NCBI RefSeq assembly: GCF_018070325.1
Contig: NZ_JAGPXY010000041.1
Span: 1-55,792 of the forward strand
Length of the DNA: 55,792 nt
Direction: 5' to 3'
From: Micromonospora sp. H61
GTDB lineage: Bacteria > Actinomycetota > Actinomycetes > Mycobacteriales > Micromonosporaceae
Positions 1 to 8,778 of this stretch are shown in pieces (position 1 is the stretch's first letter; the number at the start of each line of letters is the position of its first letter). A program made the translations under genes and the position numbers. Below the pieces are notes generated by a model. That model had not been told where the DNA came from, did not search any database, and was given only the letters and a program-made list of their open reading frames with translations.

Positions 1-63
1 GCGGGCCCGGCGCAGCGCGGCGGTGTGACCGTGGGCGACCAGCTGAAGGCTGGTGCCGGTCAC
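1..63 (-). CDS. Histidine phosphatase family protein, N-terminus only
   Basis: Only the first 21 codons are inside the window. The frame starts at GTG (61-63), which overlaps the TGA of cbtA in a GTGA junction, so it is translationally coupled to the cobalt operon. The visible peptide contains LVAHGHTAALRRAR, which matches the phosphohistidine-loop start (R/A-H-G-x-T) of the histidine phosphatase superfamily. CobC-like members remove phosphate from alpha-ribazole phosphate in B12 synthesis. The cobalt and B12 context fits that role, but too little is visible to prove it. Confidence 0.6.
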   Translation of the reverse strand, partial: MTGTSLQLVAHGHTAALRRAR

Positions 64-830
64 GTGCTCGGCAGTGCGGTGCCGGCCCGGCGACGCTGCT
101 CGCGGTGCATCAGGGCCGCGAACAGCAGGCCGATGCCGGTCCAGAGCACGACCTGGGTGCCGAGCGAGGCCAGTCGGAAACTCCACAGCAGGGTCGCCGG
201 GAAGTCCGCCGGAACCTCCTGGAAGGACGGCATCACCACGTACGACACACCCGTGACCAGCAGGAACCCGCCCACGGCTGCGGCGGCGCGCAGCCACGTC
301 GGCGCCTGGGCGCCGACTGACCGGTAGCCCAGCGAGCCGGCCCACACGGCCACCAGCCCGAGCACCACCATCAACAGGTAGGTGACGGTCCGTTGGTTGA
401 TGGTGGCCGGGTCGCCGACCGCCGGTGGGTTCGCCGGGTACTTGAGGAACGGCACGATCACCGCGCCGAGCAGCGCGGTGCCGGCCAGCAGCAGACCCGA
501 CCGCCCGTCGTCGTCGCCGCGCCGCCGCCGGGACAGCAGGACGTACGCCGTGGCCAGGAGGCCACCCATCGCGGCACCGAACAGGCCGGTGGCCAGGAAC
601 AGACCGCCGCGCTGACCCGTCCGGCTGACCAGGGCGTCCTCGTGATCGTGCGCACCAGCGGCGGGCTCGGCGTGCGTCGCCGCCTCCTCGATGGCGATGG
701 CCGCCTCGACGTGCGGTTCGCCTGCGACGTACGCGAACGCCCCGGCGAGCAGGCCGGCGAGCAGGCCGGCCAGCAGCCCGCGAACGAGGACGGCGACGAA
801 CGGGGGAGTGGTGGTGGTGTTCAGTGGCAC
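60..830 (-). CDS. cbtA: CbtA family cobalt transporter subunit
   Basis: A 256-residue integral membrane protein with about five to six hydrophobic segments: one near the N-terminus in a Leu-Leu-Ala-Gly repeat, then segments around residues 80-100, 110-130, 145-170, 180-205 and 225-245. CbtA is the membrane subunit of a predicted cobalt uptake system found behind B12 riboswitches. The loop after the first segment is rich in His and acidic residues (HVEAAIAIEEAATHAEP, then HDHED), suiting metal capture. I chose the GTG at 828-830 because the longer upstream frame only shadows cbtB. This start overlaps the cbtB stop by 10 bases, so the two are coupled. Confidence 0.85.
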   Translation of the reverse strand: MPLNTTTTPPFVAVLVRGLLAGLLAGLLAGAFAYVAGEPHVEAAIAIEEAATHAEPAAGAHDHEDALVSRTGQRGGLFLATGLFGAAMGGLLATAYVLLSRRRRGDDDGRSGLLLAGTALLGAVIVPFLKYPANPPAVGDPATINQRTVTYLLMVVLGLVAVWAGSLGYRSVGAQAPTWLRAAAAVGGFLLVTGVSYVVMPSFQEVPADFPATLLWSFRLASLGTQVVLWTGIGLLFAALMHREQRRRAGTALPST

Positions 831-1024
831 GGGACACCCAGCAGGTGCCTGCCGTCGTGCATCAGCTCGTGCAGGTACATCCCACTGCGCGACACCGCCC
901 CCTGGTCGAAGGCGACGAGGTACGCCAGCAGCGTGAGTACGGCAACGGTCGCCAGAGCCGTCCACAGCAGACGGGCACTGCCGGCGGGGTGCACCACCGG
1001 CTGGCTGGAAGCGGAGCTAGACAT
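821..1024 (-). CDS. cbtB: CbtB family cobalt transporter subunit
   Basis: A 67-residue protein with one membrane helix (about residues 22-43) and a C-terminal tail containing HELMHDGRHLLGVPCH. The tail histidines and the terminal Pro-Cys-His motif typify CbtB, the small partner of CbtA, and are the presumed metal-binding site. Start ATG is at 1022-1024, with GGGGAGG about 12 bases upstream. It is the first gene after the minus-strand cobalamin riboswitch and overlaps cbtA. The likely role is riboswitch-repressed cobalt import to support B12 synthesis. Confidence 0.85.
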   Translation of the reverse strand: MSSSASSQPVVHPAGSARLLWTALATVAVLTLLAYLVAFDQGAVSRSGMYLHELMHDGRHLLGVPCH

Positions 1025-1059
1025 GAATACACGAACCTCCCCAGGGATGACGCGTCCCC

Positions 1060-1205
1060 ATCGCAAGGCTGCGGACGACCGAGCGTCCTGGCTCGCGGCC
1101 CCCAGTTGTGGTTGGGGAACCGCTCACAGTGGCGCGACCGCGCCGGATTCACACCGGCTTCCCTCGCGTCGCCGCAGATAGTGCGGTCGACGGTATCGGT
1201 GCCGC
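1060..1205 (-). ncRNA. Cobalamin riboswitch upstream of cbtBA
   Basis: On the minus strand, the sequence between 1180 and 1115 reads as the B12-box core: AGGGAAGCCGGTGTGAATCC, then a GCGGTCGCGCC hairpin and CACTGT. The downstream conserved block GAGCCAGGACGCTCGG (1077-1092) matches the CCAG-pairing element. It ends about 40 bases before the cbtB start, so translational control is plausible. The fold borders are estimates made by eye. Confidence 0.85.
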
Positions 1206-1361
1206 CTCAGGCGGTCAACCCGGACCCCGCGCCCCGAACGCGTCCGGATACCGGTACGTCAACGAGGCGGACCAGCCGCAGGCGCCAGTGGATTCGTCAG
1301 ACCAAAAGGCGACACTGCCGGAGGCCGGTCATGGCGCGCGTTCCGGGACTCGACAACAGAC

Positions 1362-1375
1362 TGTTACCGCTAACA
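1362..1375 (+). promoter_or_regulatory. LacI-type operator upstream of the lactonase gene
   Basis: TGTTACCGCTAACA is a dyad with TGTTA/TAACA arms. It matches the common LacI-family operator form TGTTAnCGnTAACA and resembles the site at 2393-2406. It lies about 105 bases upstream of the amidohydrolase start. No LacI gene is adjacent; the linked regulator is a FadR-type protein. Confidence 0.55.
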
Positions 1376-1480
1376 TGGTCAACCTGGCAGATCGACTCTG
1401 TGGCTCCGGGTTGACCCGGAGGGCTCGATCAGCGGCTGGGCGGGGTGTGCGGTGGACGAGAACGCGCCAGGGTGGGTCCG

Positions 1481-2359
1481 GTGACGACCGGTGAGGTAGC
1501 GCGACGACCGGGCATCGTCGACGCGCACCATCACCTCTGGGTCCGGGCGCGGCACCCACAGCCCTGGATCGATCCGCACACCATGGCCGCGATCGACGAC
1601 GACTTCACGCCGCTCGAGCTCGCTCCGGCGACCCGGGCCGCCGGGGTCACCCAGACCGTTGTCGTCCAGTCCGTCGCCGTTCGGTCGGAGACGCCCGAAC
1701 TGCTCGGCATCGCGGCCGACGACCCGCTCGTCGGCGGGGTCGTCGGCTGGGTCGACCTCACCGCCGCCGATGTCGACCGCCGCCTCGCCCGACTACGCAG
1801 GGCCCGTGGCGGCGAACGGCTGGTCGGCATCCGCCACCTGGTCCAGTCCGAACCCGACCCGACCTATCTCGACCGCCCCGACGTGCGGCACGGCATCGCC
1901 GCGGTCGGTGCCGCCGGCCTCGCCTTCGACCTGCTGGTGCGCCATCGTCAGCTGCCGGCGGCCGCCCGGCTCGTCCGCGACCTGCCCCAGGTGCGGTTCG
2001 TCCTGGACCACCTCGGCAAGCCCCCGCTCGGGCGCGCCGATCTCGGTGACTGGCAGCGCGACCTGCGGGCACTCGCGGCCGAGCCCAACACGACGGCGAA
2101 GCTCTCCGGCCTGGTGACCGAGGTGGACGGCGGGTCCTGGACGACGGCCGACCTGCGGCCCGCGGTGGAGCACGCCCTCGACGTGTTCGGGCCGGACCGG
2201 CTGATGTTCGGCTCGGACTGGCCGGTGTGCCTGCTCGCCACGTCGTACACCCGCTGGGTCACCGTCCTCGGTGACCTGCTGGACCCGCTGTCCGACGATG
2301 AGCGGGCCGCGATCTGGCGGCGTACCGCCGGCCGGGTCTACCGGCTGGCCCCGTTCTGA
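1481..2359 (+). CDS. Amidohydrolase, probable L-fucono-1,5-lactonase
   Basis: A 292-residue amidohydrolase-2 (TIM-barrel) protein. The metal motif DAHHHLW is at about residues 12-18, VLDHLGKPP near 175, KLSGLVTE near 210 and the catalytic FGSDWPVCL near 250. This is the signature set of the L-fuconolactonase, L-rhamnonolactonase and 2-pyrone-4,6-dicarboxylate lactonase group. It would open the lactone made by the aldo/keto reductase at 5596. I took GTG at 1481 because it sits just before the conserved VDAHHH strand; GTG at 1472 is an alternative. The L-fuconate dehydratase at 7356 makes L-fuconolactone the favoured substrate, by inference. Confidence 0.8.
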   Translation: MTTGEVARRPGIVDAHHHLWVRARHPQPWIDPHTMAAIDDDFTPLELAPATRAAGVTQTVVVQSVAVRSETPELLGIAADDPLVGGVVGWVDLTAADVDRRLARLRRARGGERLVGIRHLVQSEPDPTYLDRPDVRHGIAAVGAAGLAFDLLVRHRQLPAAARLVRDLPQVRFVLDHLGKPPLGRADLGDWQRDLRALAAEPNTTAKLSGLVTEVDGGSWTTADLRPAVEHALDVFGPDRLMFGSDWPVCLLATSYTRWVTVLGDLLDPLSDDERAAIWRRTAGRVYRLAPF

Positions 2360-2387
2360 GGCGGCAGCGCCTTTCGGCCTGGGGACA

Positions 2388-2411
2388 TAGCATGTTATCG
2401 ATAACATGCTA
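2388..2411. promoter_or_regulatory. Perfect 24-bp palindrome, LacI-type operator
   Basis: TAGCATGTTATC is followed directly by its exact reverse complement, with core TGTTATCGATAACA at 2393-2406. It lies in the 321-base gap between the lactonase stop and the ABC permease start. It shares the TGTTAnCGnTAACA form with 1362-1375, so one LacI-type repressor probably controls both transcription units. The rest of this gap holds no gene; a weak ACCTTG/CAAGGT inverted repeat (about 2491-2522) is the only other feature I noticed. Confidence 0.7.
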
Positions 2412-2680
2412 GCGGCGGCAGTCGATGTCGATTTGGTCAGACGTATGCCTTCGGTGGCGCAGGTAACGATGGCAAAACATGCTCGCAAGACCTTGGCAAC
2501 ATACGTGAATGCGTGGCAAGGTAACGCCTGATCGCGGGAAACATCCGACCTATCTCCGACGAGTGTGCGGGCACCTAGCCGCACCGCCGTCCGAGCGGGG
2601 TCGGTCGCTCACAGGCGTTCGGCTCGTCGGCGGGTCCCCGTCGGACGCCGGCGCCGCGCTTGGGGAGGTCAGGTCCGACG

Positions 2681-3688
2681 ATGAGTAGCGCCGAGGCAAC
2701 CGCCGGCACGCAACGCGGCGAACTCAGCGACTGGTTCCGGGAACGGATCTCCCACGCCGTCTCCGAGTTCACCGCCGCGACCGCGCTGGTCGTCCTGTTC
2801 ATTGCCCTGACCTTCGCGAGTCCCTACTTCCTGACAGCGGACAACCTCTTCAACATCGGGGCCCAGACGGCGGTGATCGCCATCATCGCCACGGCCCAGA
2901 CGATGGTCATCATCACCAAGGGCATCGACCTGTCCGTGGGGTCGGTCGCCGCGCTCGCCGGTGTGTTGGGCGCGATGGTCGTGCGCGACCTCGGCTTCTC
3001 GCTCTGGGCGGCCACGGCGGTCGCGATCGGCGTCGGCGCGCTGGCCGGGCTGCTGAACGGGCTGCTGGTGACCGTGGCCCGGATCCCGCCGTTCATCGCG
3101 ACGTTGGGGACGATGTCCGTGGGCCGCGGCCTCGTCTTCATCATCACCGGAGCCGTCGGCGTCTACGGCCTTCCCCGGTCCTTCCAACTGCTCGGCAACG
3201 GGCAGATCCTCGGCATTCCGTTCGCCGTGGTGATCACCGTCCTGGTCGCCGTCGGGGTCGCCTTCCTGCTCTCCCAGACCCGCTTCGGTCAGTACACCTA
3301 CGCGATGGGCTCCAATCTGGAGGCCGCCCGCCGCTCCGGCATCCGGGTCGGGCGGCACCTGACCGGGGTGTACGTGCTGGCCGGCGTACTGGTCGGGCTC
3401 GGCGGCATGATCGCCGCGTCCCGGGTCAACTCGGGCCAGCCCAACTACGGCATCTCGCTGGAACTCGACGTCATCGCCGCCGCGGTCATCGGCGGTGCCA
3501 GCCTGTTCGGCGGGCAGGGCCGGATCGTCGGGACCATCATCGGCGCGTTCCTCATCGCCCTGGTCCGCAACGGCGCCGTCCTGCTCGACATCAGCATCCA
3601 CTACCAGCAGGTGATCGTCGGCGTGATCATCTGGGCCGCCGTCTACTTCGACCAGTACCGCCGCCGGCGGCTGGAATCACGGGGTTGA
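2681..3688 (+). CDS. Sugar ABC transporter permease, RbsC/FrcC type
   Basis: A 335-residue inner-membrane permease with about nine to ten hydrophobic segments. The conserved ITKGIDLSVGSVAALAG block is near residue 80, and the EAARRSGI and GGASLFGGQGRIVGT blocks of the RbsC/AraH family are in the C-terminal half. It forms the channel of a CUT2-type importer with the binding protein at 3729 and the ATPase at 4781. Start ATG 2681 has GGGGAGG about 11 bases upstream; a TTG seven codons earlier is disfavoured. It is the first gene of the importer operon, downstream of the 24-bp palindrome. Confidence 0.88.
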   Translation: MSSAEATAGTQRGELSDWFRERISHAVSEFTAATALVVLFIALTFASPYFLTADNLFNIGAQTAVIAIIATAQTMVIITKGIDLSVGSVAALAGVLGAMVVRDLGFSLWAATAVAIGVGALAGLLNGLLVTVARIPPFIATLGTMSVGRGLVFIITGAVGVYGLPRSFQLLGNGQILGIPFAVVITVLVAVGVAFLLSQTRFGQYTYAMGSNLEAARRSGIRVGRHLTGVYVLAGVLVGLGGMIAASRVNSGQPNYGISLELDVIAAAVIGGASLFGGQGRIVGTIIGAFLIALVRNGAVLLDISIHYQQVIVGVIIWAAVYFDQYRRRRLESRG

Positions 3689-3728
3689 CATGCCATTCCG
3701 AGAGTCCGAACGAGGAAGGACACACACC

Positions 3729-4781
3729 ATGGCACACACCACCACCAGCCGGCGGACGCGAGGACGACTCCTGCGCGCGCAGGCGATCCTGGCCGCGGCC
3801 GCGGCGACCGCCCTGCTCAGCGCCTGCGGCGGGGTCGAGGTCCGTGACGGCGGCGACGGCGCGACCAAGGACGCGAGCGGCCCGTTGAAGCTCGCCGTCG
3901 TACCCAAGGCGGTCGGGGCCGACTACTGGAACACGGTCAAGGCGGGTGCCGAGTGCGCCGCGCAGCGCGCGGGGGACGTCACCGTCCAGTGGGACGGGGT
4001 GACCACCGAGACCGACGTCGAGGGCCAGGTCAACCTGATCCAGAACTTCGTCACCAAGAAGGTCGACGGCATCGTCTACGCGGCGACCGACTCCAGCGCG
4101 TTGGCGCCGGCGACCGACAAGGCGCTCAGCGCCAACATCCCGGTCGCCATGATCGACTCTGGCACCAGCCCGCAGCCGTCGAACGTGCCCCTCTTCGCCA
4201 CCGACAACCGTGCGTCGGCGACGGAGGCGGCGAAGCTGCTCGCCACCGAACTCGGCCCCGGCAACCACGAGGTGGCGCTCGTCGAGTTCCAGCCCGGATC
4301 GCAGACCAACACCGAGCGGGTCGACGGCTTCAAGGCCGGCCTCGCCCAGTACCCCAACCTGAAGCTGGTCGGCCAGCAGCCGAGCCGCAGTGACGTCAAC
4401 GAGGCCCGACGGGTCACCGAGAACATCCTCACCGCCAACCCCAAGCTCGCCGGCGTCTTCGCGGCCAACGAGCCGAGCGTGCTCGGTGCCGCCCAGGCCA
4501 TCCAGGCCGCCGGCAAGTCCGGCAAGGTGGTCATCATCGGCTGGGACGCCGCCCCGGACGAGATCGCCGGGGTGCGCAACGGCCAGATCTCGGCGCTGGT
4601 CGTACAGAACCCGTTCAAGATGGGCTACTTCGGCGTCGACAAGATGGTCAAGCACCTTCGGGACAAGGCCCCGCTGGCATCGGCCGACACCGGCGTCACG
4701 TTCGTCACCAAGGAGAACATCGACTCGGCGGAGATCAAGGCGGTGCTCGAGCCCAGCTGCGCCAACCCGCCGGTGCAGTGA
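3729..4781 (+). CDS. Sugar ABC transporter substrate-binding lipoprotein
   Basis: A 350-residue type I periplasmic binding protein of the ribose-binding family. The N-terminus is a lipoprotein signal: Arg-rich start, hydrophobic stretch, then the lipobox LLSAC near residue 35. Family blocks include KLAVVPKAVGADYWNTVKAG, VDGIVYAATDSSAL and VFAANEPSVLGAAQA. It would capture a sugar outside the membrane, and the neighbouring enzymes suggest L-fucose or a related sugar. ATG 3729 was chosen over an ATG 13 codons upstream because GAGGAAGG precedes it and the signal sequence starts there. Confidence 0.88.
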   Translation: MAHTTTSRRTRGRLLRAQAILAAAAATALLSACGGVEVRDGGDGATKDASGPLKLAVVPKAVGADYWNTVKAGAECAAQRAGDVTVQWDGVTTETDVEGQVNLIQNFVTKKVDGIVYAATDSSALAPATDKALSANIPVAMIDSGTSPQPSNVPLFATDNRASATEAAKLLATELGPGNHEVALVEFQPGSQTNTERVDGFKAGLAQYPNLKLVGQQPSRSDVNEARRVTENILTANPKLAGVFAANEPSVLGAAQAIQAAGKSGKVVIIGWDAAPDEIAGVRNGQISALVVQNPFKMGYFGVDKMVKHLRDKAPLASADTGVTFVTKENIDSAEIKAVLEPSCANPPVQ

Positions 4782-5599
4782 TGGGCGCGATCCCCACGGC
4801 CGCCGCGGACAACGATCAGCAACCCACCGACGCGGAACCGCCGGTCCTCGAAGCCCGCGGCATCGTCAAGCGGTTCGGGCACGTGGAGGCGTTGCGTGGC
4901 GCCGACTTCACGGTCCGCCGAGGTGAGGTCGTCGCGCTGATCGGTGACAACGGCGCCGGCAAGAGCACCCTGATCAAGACCCTGTCCGGTGTGCACCCAC
5001 CCGACGAGGGTGAGATCCGGGTCGGCGGCCGTCCGGTCCAGTTCTCCACTCCGGTCGATGCCCGACGGGCCGGGGTGGAGACGGTCTACCAGGACCTCGC
5101 CGTCGCCGACGACCTCAGCGTGGCCGCCAACCTGTATCTCGGCCGGGAGATCCTCCGCTCCGGGCCACTCGGCCGGCTCGGGCTGTTGGACAAGCGCGCC
5201 ATGCGCCACGGCGCCGCCGCCGCCCTCGACGAACTCGGCGTACGGATCCCCAGGGTCACCACCCCGATCGCGATGCTCTCCGGTGGGCAGCGGCAGTGCG
5301 TGGCGGTGGCCCGCGCCATCATCTGGGCGACAAACGTGGTCATCCTCGACGAGCCCACCGCGGCCCTGGGGGTGGTCCAGACCGGGCGGGTGCTCGACGT
5401 CGTGCGGCGTGCCCGTGACGCCGGCATGTCGGTGGTGCTGGTGAGCCACAACATGCCGCAGGTGCTCGAGATCGCCGACCGGGTCGAGGTCCTGCGCCTC
5501 GGTCGGCGCGCTGCCCAACTCCGCGCCGACGAGGTCACCACCGACGATCTGGTCGCGGCGATGACCGGCAGCACCAACGTGGATCGGGACGAGCGGTGA
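4781..5599 (+). CDS. Sugar ABC transporter ATP-binding protein, single domain
   Basis: A 272-residue ATPase with one nucleotide-binding domain: Walker A GDNGAGKST near residue 55, signature LSGGQRQ near 170, Walker B VVILDEPTAAL near 190 and H-loop VSHNM near 222. Most RbsA-type ATPases carry two fused domains. This one is the half-length FrcA kind, so it would act as a homodimer. Its ATG overlaps the binding-protein stop (TGATG), and its own stop overlaps the next gene by four bases, so the operon is tightly coupled. Confidence 0.88.
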   Translation: MGAIPTAAADNDQQPTDAEPPVLEARGIVKRFGHVEALRGADFTVRRGEVVALIGDNGAGKSTLIKTLSGVHPPDEGEIRVGGRPVQFSTPVDARRAGVETVYQDLAVADDLSVAANLYLGREILRSGPLGRLGLLDKRAMRHGAAAALDELGVRIPRVTTPIAMLSGGQRQCVAVARAIIWATNVVILDEPTAALGVVQTGRVLDVVRRARDAGMSVVLVSHNMPQVLEIADRVEVLRLGRRAAQLRADEVTTDDLVAAMTGSTNVDRDER

Positions 5600-6615
5600 C
5601 GGCTGTCGTCCAGCGCGGTGCGCGCGATCCCGCCCGTCCGGCGACCCGCGGCGGCGTCGGGCCGCCGCTGCGGCTGAGCCCCCTGGGCCTGGGCGCCTCC
5701 CAGGGTGGCAATCTCTACCGGGCGACGTCGGACGAGCAGTTCGCCGCCGCGGTGGACACCGCGTGGGCAGGCGGCATCCGATACTTCGACACGGCACCGC
5801 ACTACGGGCTGGGCCTGTCCGAACGGCGCCTGGGCGCGGCCCTGCGCTCCCGCCCGCGAGGCGAGTACGTGGTGTCGACGAAGGTCGGCCGGCTGCTCGT
5901 GCCGTCCCCGGAGACGGCGCACCGGCGGGATCCGGAGGGGTTCGACGTTCCCGCCGACCATCGCCGGGTCTGGGACTTCAGCCGCGACGGCGTACGCCGT
6001 TCGCTGGAGGCGAGCCTTCGGCGCACCGGCCTGGACCGGATCGACGTGGTGTATCTGCATGATCCGGACGAGCATTGGGAGCAGGCCGCGCGCGAGGCCA
6101 TCCCGGCGTTGGTGGAGCTGCGGGAGCAGGGCGTGATCGGTGCGGTCGGGGCGGGGATGAACCAGTCCGCGATGCTGGCCCGCTTCGTGGCGGAGACCGA
6201 CGTGGACGTGGTGATGTGCGCCGGCCGGTACACCCTGTTGGAGCAGGGCGCGCTGACCGACCTGCTGCCCGTCGCGCAGGCCCGCCACGTCGGTGTGGTG
6301 GTCGCCGGTGTCTACAACTCCGGGCTGTTGGCCCGGGACATGCCACCGCCCGACGCCGTCTACGACTACCAGCAGGCGCCGGCGGAGGTGATCGATCAGG
6401 CCCGCCGGATAGCGCGGGTCTGTCAGATGTACGGCGTCACGCTGCCCCAGGCGGCGTTGGCGTTCGTCCGTCGTCACCCGGCCGTGGTCTCGACGGTGGT
6501 CGGTATGCGGGACGAGGCCCAGGTGACCGAGACCCTGCGTCGAGCTGGTGTCGACGTCCCGGATCAGCTCTGGACGGCGTTGTACGACGAGGGGCTGCTC
6601 GACGTGCAGCCGTGA
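5596..6615 (+). CDS. Aldo/keto reductase, probable L-fucose or D-threo-aldose 1-dehydrogenase
   Basis: A 339-residue NAD(P)-dependent aldo/keto reductase. The catalytic-tetrad Asp and Tyr are in YFDTAPHYGLGLSERRLG near residue 60, the Lys in VSTKVGRL near 97 and the His in VVYLHDPDE near 155. The sequence style fits D-threo-aldose 1-dehydrogenases, which oxidise L-fucose to its lactone. That fits with the lactonase at 1481 and the dehydratase at 7356 as an oxidative, non-phosphorylated fucose route. It starts at GTG within a GTGA overlap with the ATPase gene. Confidence 0.82.
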   Translation: MTAVVQRGARDPARPATRGGVGPPLRLSPLGLGASQGGNLYRATSDEQFAAAVDTAWAGGIRYFDTAPHYGLGLSERRLGAALRSRPRGEYVVSTKVGRLLVPSPETAHRRDPEGFDVPADHRRVWDFSRDGVRRSLEASLRRTGLDRIDVVYLHDPDEHWEQAAREAIPALVELREQGVIGAVGAGMNQSAMLARFVAETDVDVVMCAGRYTLLEQGALTDLLPVAQARHVGVVVAGVYNSGLLARDMPPPDAVYDYQQAPAEVIDQARRIARVCQMYGVTLPQAALAFVRRHPAVVSTVVGMRDEAQVTETLRRAGVDVPDQLWTALYDEGLLDVQP

Positions 6616-6625
6616 GGGTGGGCCG

Positions 6626-7348
6626 TCACGACCGGGCCGTCTCGGTGCTCGCGTCGGCGTCGTCGGGTAACCCCTGCAACGACTCCTCCACGCCGATCAG
6701 GTGGTTGGCCATCCGGGTGCGCGCCCGCTCCGGGTCGCGCGCCACGAGGGCCTTCAGGATCGCCACGTGTTCGTCATGGGTGCGCAGGTCCGCGCCCTCC
6801 TCGTGCAGACTTCGCCAGAGCCGGCCACGGATGGTGCGCCCGGCGAAGGCTTCGATCAGGCCGACGAGCACCGGATTCTCGGCGTGCACCGCGATGATCC
6901 GGTGGAAGGCGATGTCGATCTCCATGATCCGCTCGTGGTCCGGCGGCGACTGGCCGACCAACCGGGCCGCCTCGTCGAGCAGGTCACCCGCCTGGGCCAG
7001 GGCCTCGTCGGTGATCCTGGTCGCCGCCAGGCAGGCGGCCTCGCACTCCAGCAGACGGCGAACGGTGTGGATGTGCCGGGGGTCGCCCTGGCCCTGGAAG
7101 TCCACCACGAAACCCATCGGGGCCAGCAGTTGTGGCGCGTCGAGGTTGGTGACGTAGGTGCCGTCGCCCTGGCGGATGTTGACGATGCCGAGGATCGACA
7201 GGGCCGACATCCCCTCGCGCAGGGACCCCCGCGAGACGCCGAGCTGCTCGGCGAGGTCCTTCTCGATGGGCAACCGGTCCCCGGGCCTGAACTGCCCTTC
7301 GAGGATCATCCGCTTGATGCCGTTGACCACTTCGTCAGTGCGAGACAT
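6626..7348 (-). CDS. GntR family regulator, FadR/FCD type
   Basis: A 240-residue repressor. The N-terminal winged helix (residues 1-70) contains GDRLPIEKDLAEQLGVSRG and the IRQGDGTYV wing. The C-terminal FCD effector domain carries the metal-binding pattern in HRIIAVHAENP and HDEHVAILKAL. FCD regulators often sense sugar acids. It lies 7 bases downstream of fuconate dehydratase on the same strand, so they are probably co-transcribed, and the natural ligand would be a pathway acid. ATG 7348 was picked over an upstream frame lacking the HTH context. It ends 10 bases from the convergent aldo/keto reductase gene. Confidence 0.85.
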   Translation of the reverse strand: MSRTDEVVNGIKRMILEGQFRPGDRLPIEKDLAEQLGVSRGSLREGMSALSILGIVNIRQGDGTYVTNLDAPQLLAPMGFVVDFQGQGDPRHIHTVRRLLECEAACLAATRITDEALAQAGDLLDEAARLVGQSPPDHERIMEIDIAFHRIIAVHAENPVLVGLIEAFAGRTIRGRLWRSLHEEGADLRTHDEHVAILKALVARDPERARTRMANHLIGVEESLQGLPDDADASTETARS

Positions 7349-7355
7349 GATCCCC

Positions 7356-8753
7356 CTAACGGCCGGCGGGGGTGGCCTTCCCACCCGCGATCACGTACGC
7401 CGCCTCCGGAGATGACACGGTAGTCGGGTCTGTCGCCGCCCAGTAGTGGCCGTCGGGAAACCGGTAGAGCGCTACCGACTCCTGACGCATCCGGGTGGAG
7501 TAGCCGGGCTGGCTGGGCAGGACGTAGCCGCTGCCGGAACCGGTGTCCCGGATGATGCAGGGATCGGTGAAGTGTTCGTGCAGGTGGTCGACGAATTCGG
7601 TGACCCGGTTGGTGAGGTCCCCCGAGATCGCGACGTAGTCGAGCACCGACACGTGTTGGACCATCTCGCACAGCCCGACACCGCCGGCGTGCGGGCACAC
7701 CGGGACGTCGAACTTCGCGGCGAGCAGCAGCACGGCGACGATCTCGTTGATGCTGGCCAACCTGCCGGTGTCCAGCTGGCAGAAGTCGATGGCCTCGGCC
7801 TGGAACAGCTGCTTGAACATCACCCGGTTGTGGCAGTGTTCGCCGGTGGCGACGCCGATCGGAGCGACGGCGCGGCGGACGGCCGCGTGGCCCAGAATGT
7901 CGTCGGGGCTGGTCGGCTCCTCGATCCACAGTGGCGTGAACTGGGCGAGGGCGGTGACCCAGTCGATGGCCTGACCGACGTCCCACACCTGGTTGGCGTC
8001 GATCATCAGGTTGCGATCCGGTCCGAGGATCTCCCGCGCGATACCGCATCGGCGGATGTCGTCGTCGAGGTTGGCGCCCACCTTGAGCTTGACGTAGCCG
8101 TAGCCGGTGTCCACCGCCTCCTGGCACAGCCGGCGCAGCTTGTCGTCGCCGTAGCCGAGCCAACCGGCCGAGGTGGTGTAGGCGGGGTAGCCGGTCCGGT
8201 CGAGCTCGGCGAGGCGGGCGGCCTTCGTGCCCTCCTTGGCCCGCAGGATGGCCAGTGCCTCGTCGCGGGTCAGCGCGTCGGACAGGTAGCGCAGGTCCGC
8301 GATGTCGACGAGTTGCTCGGGGGACATGTCGACGAGCAGCCGCCACAGCGGCTTGTCGGCGACCCGGGCGACCAGGTCCCACGACGCGTTCAGCACGGCC
8401 GCCAGGGACAGGTGGACGACACCCTTTTCCGGACCGAGCCAGCGCAGTTGCGAGTCGGAGGTGAGGAGGCGGTAGACCGCGCCCATGTCCGCTGCCATCG
8501 TCGCCACGTCCAGGCCCACCAGAAGCTGTGCCTGGTGGACTGCCGCCGCCGCGACGATGTCGTTGCCTCGGCCGATGGTGAAGGTCAGGCCGTGCCCCGC
8601 GAGTGGCGCGCCCGCGCCGTCGACGCCGTCGGTGTGCAGGACGACGTAGGCCGCCGAGTAGTCGCCGTCCTTGTTCATGGCGTCTGACCCGTCAGCGGTC
8701 AGGGAGGTGGGGAAGCGGACGTCTTCGACGGTGACGGCGGTGATCTGCGGCAT
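7356..8753 (-). CDS. L-fuconate dehydratase (enolase superfamily)
   Basis: A 465-residue mandelate-racemase-type enolase superfamily enzyme that dehydrates L-fuconate to 2-keto-3-deoxy-L-fuconate. Visible active-site elements are the KxK pair (K222, K224 in YVKLKVGA), metal ligands D252 (MIDANQVWD), E278 (WIEEPTSP) and E304-E305 region (GVATGEHCHN), and the general base H355 in CPHAGGVGLCE. Length and motifs match the fuconate dehydratase group well. ATG is at 8753. It is co-directional with the FadR-type gene and divergent from nrdA. The aldolase and keto-deoxy-fuconate dehydrogenase that would complete the route are not in the window. Confidence 0.88.
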   Translation of the reverse strand: MPQITAVTVEDVRFPTSLTADGSDAMNKDGDYSAAYVVLHTDGVDGAGAPLAGHGLTFTIGRGNDIVAAAAVHQAQLLVGLDVATMAADMGAVYRLLTSDSQLRWLGPEKGVVHLSLAAVLNASWDLVARVADKPLWRLLVDMSPEQLVDIADLRYLSDALTRDEALAILRAKEGTKAARLAELDRTGYPAYTTSAGWLGYGDDKLRRLCQEAVDTGYGYVKLKVGANLDDDIRRCGIAREILGPDRNLMIDANQVWDVGQAIDWVTALAQFTPLWIEEPTSPDDILGHAAVRRAVAPIGVATGEHCHNRVMFKQLFQAEAIDFCQLDTGRLASINEIVAVLLLAAKFDVPVCPHAGGVGLCEMVQHVSVLDYVAISGDLTNRVTEFVDHLHEHFTDPCIIRDTGSGSGYVLPSQPGYSTRMRQESVALYRFPDGHYWAATDPTTVSSPEAAYVIAGGKATPAGR

Positions 8754-8778
8754 GCGCTCCTCGCCCGGCTAGGCTAAA

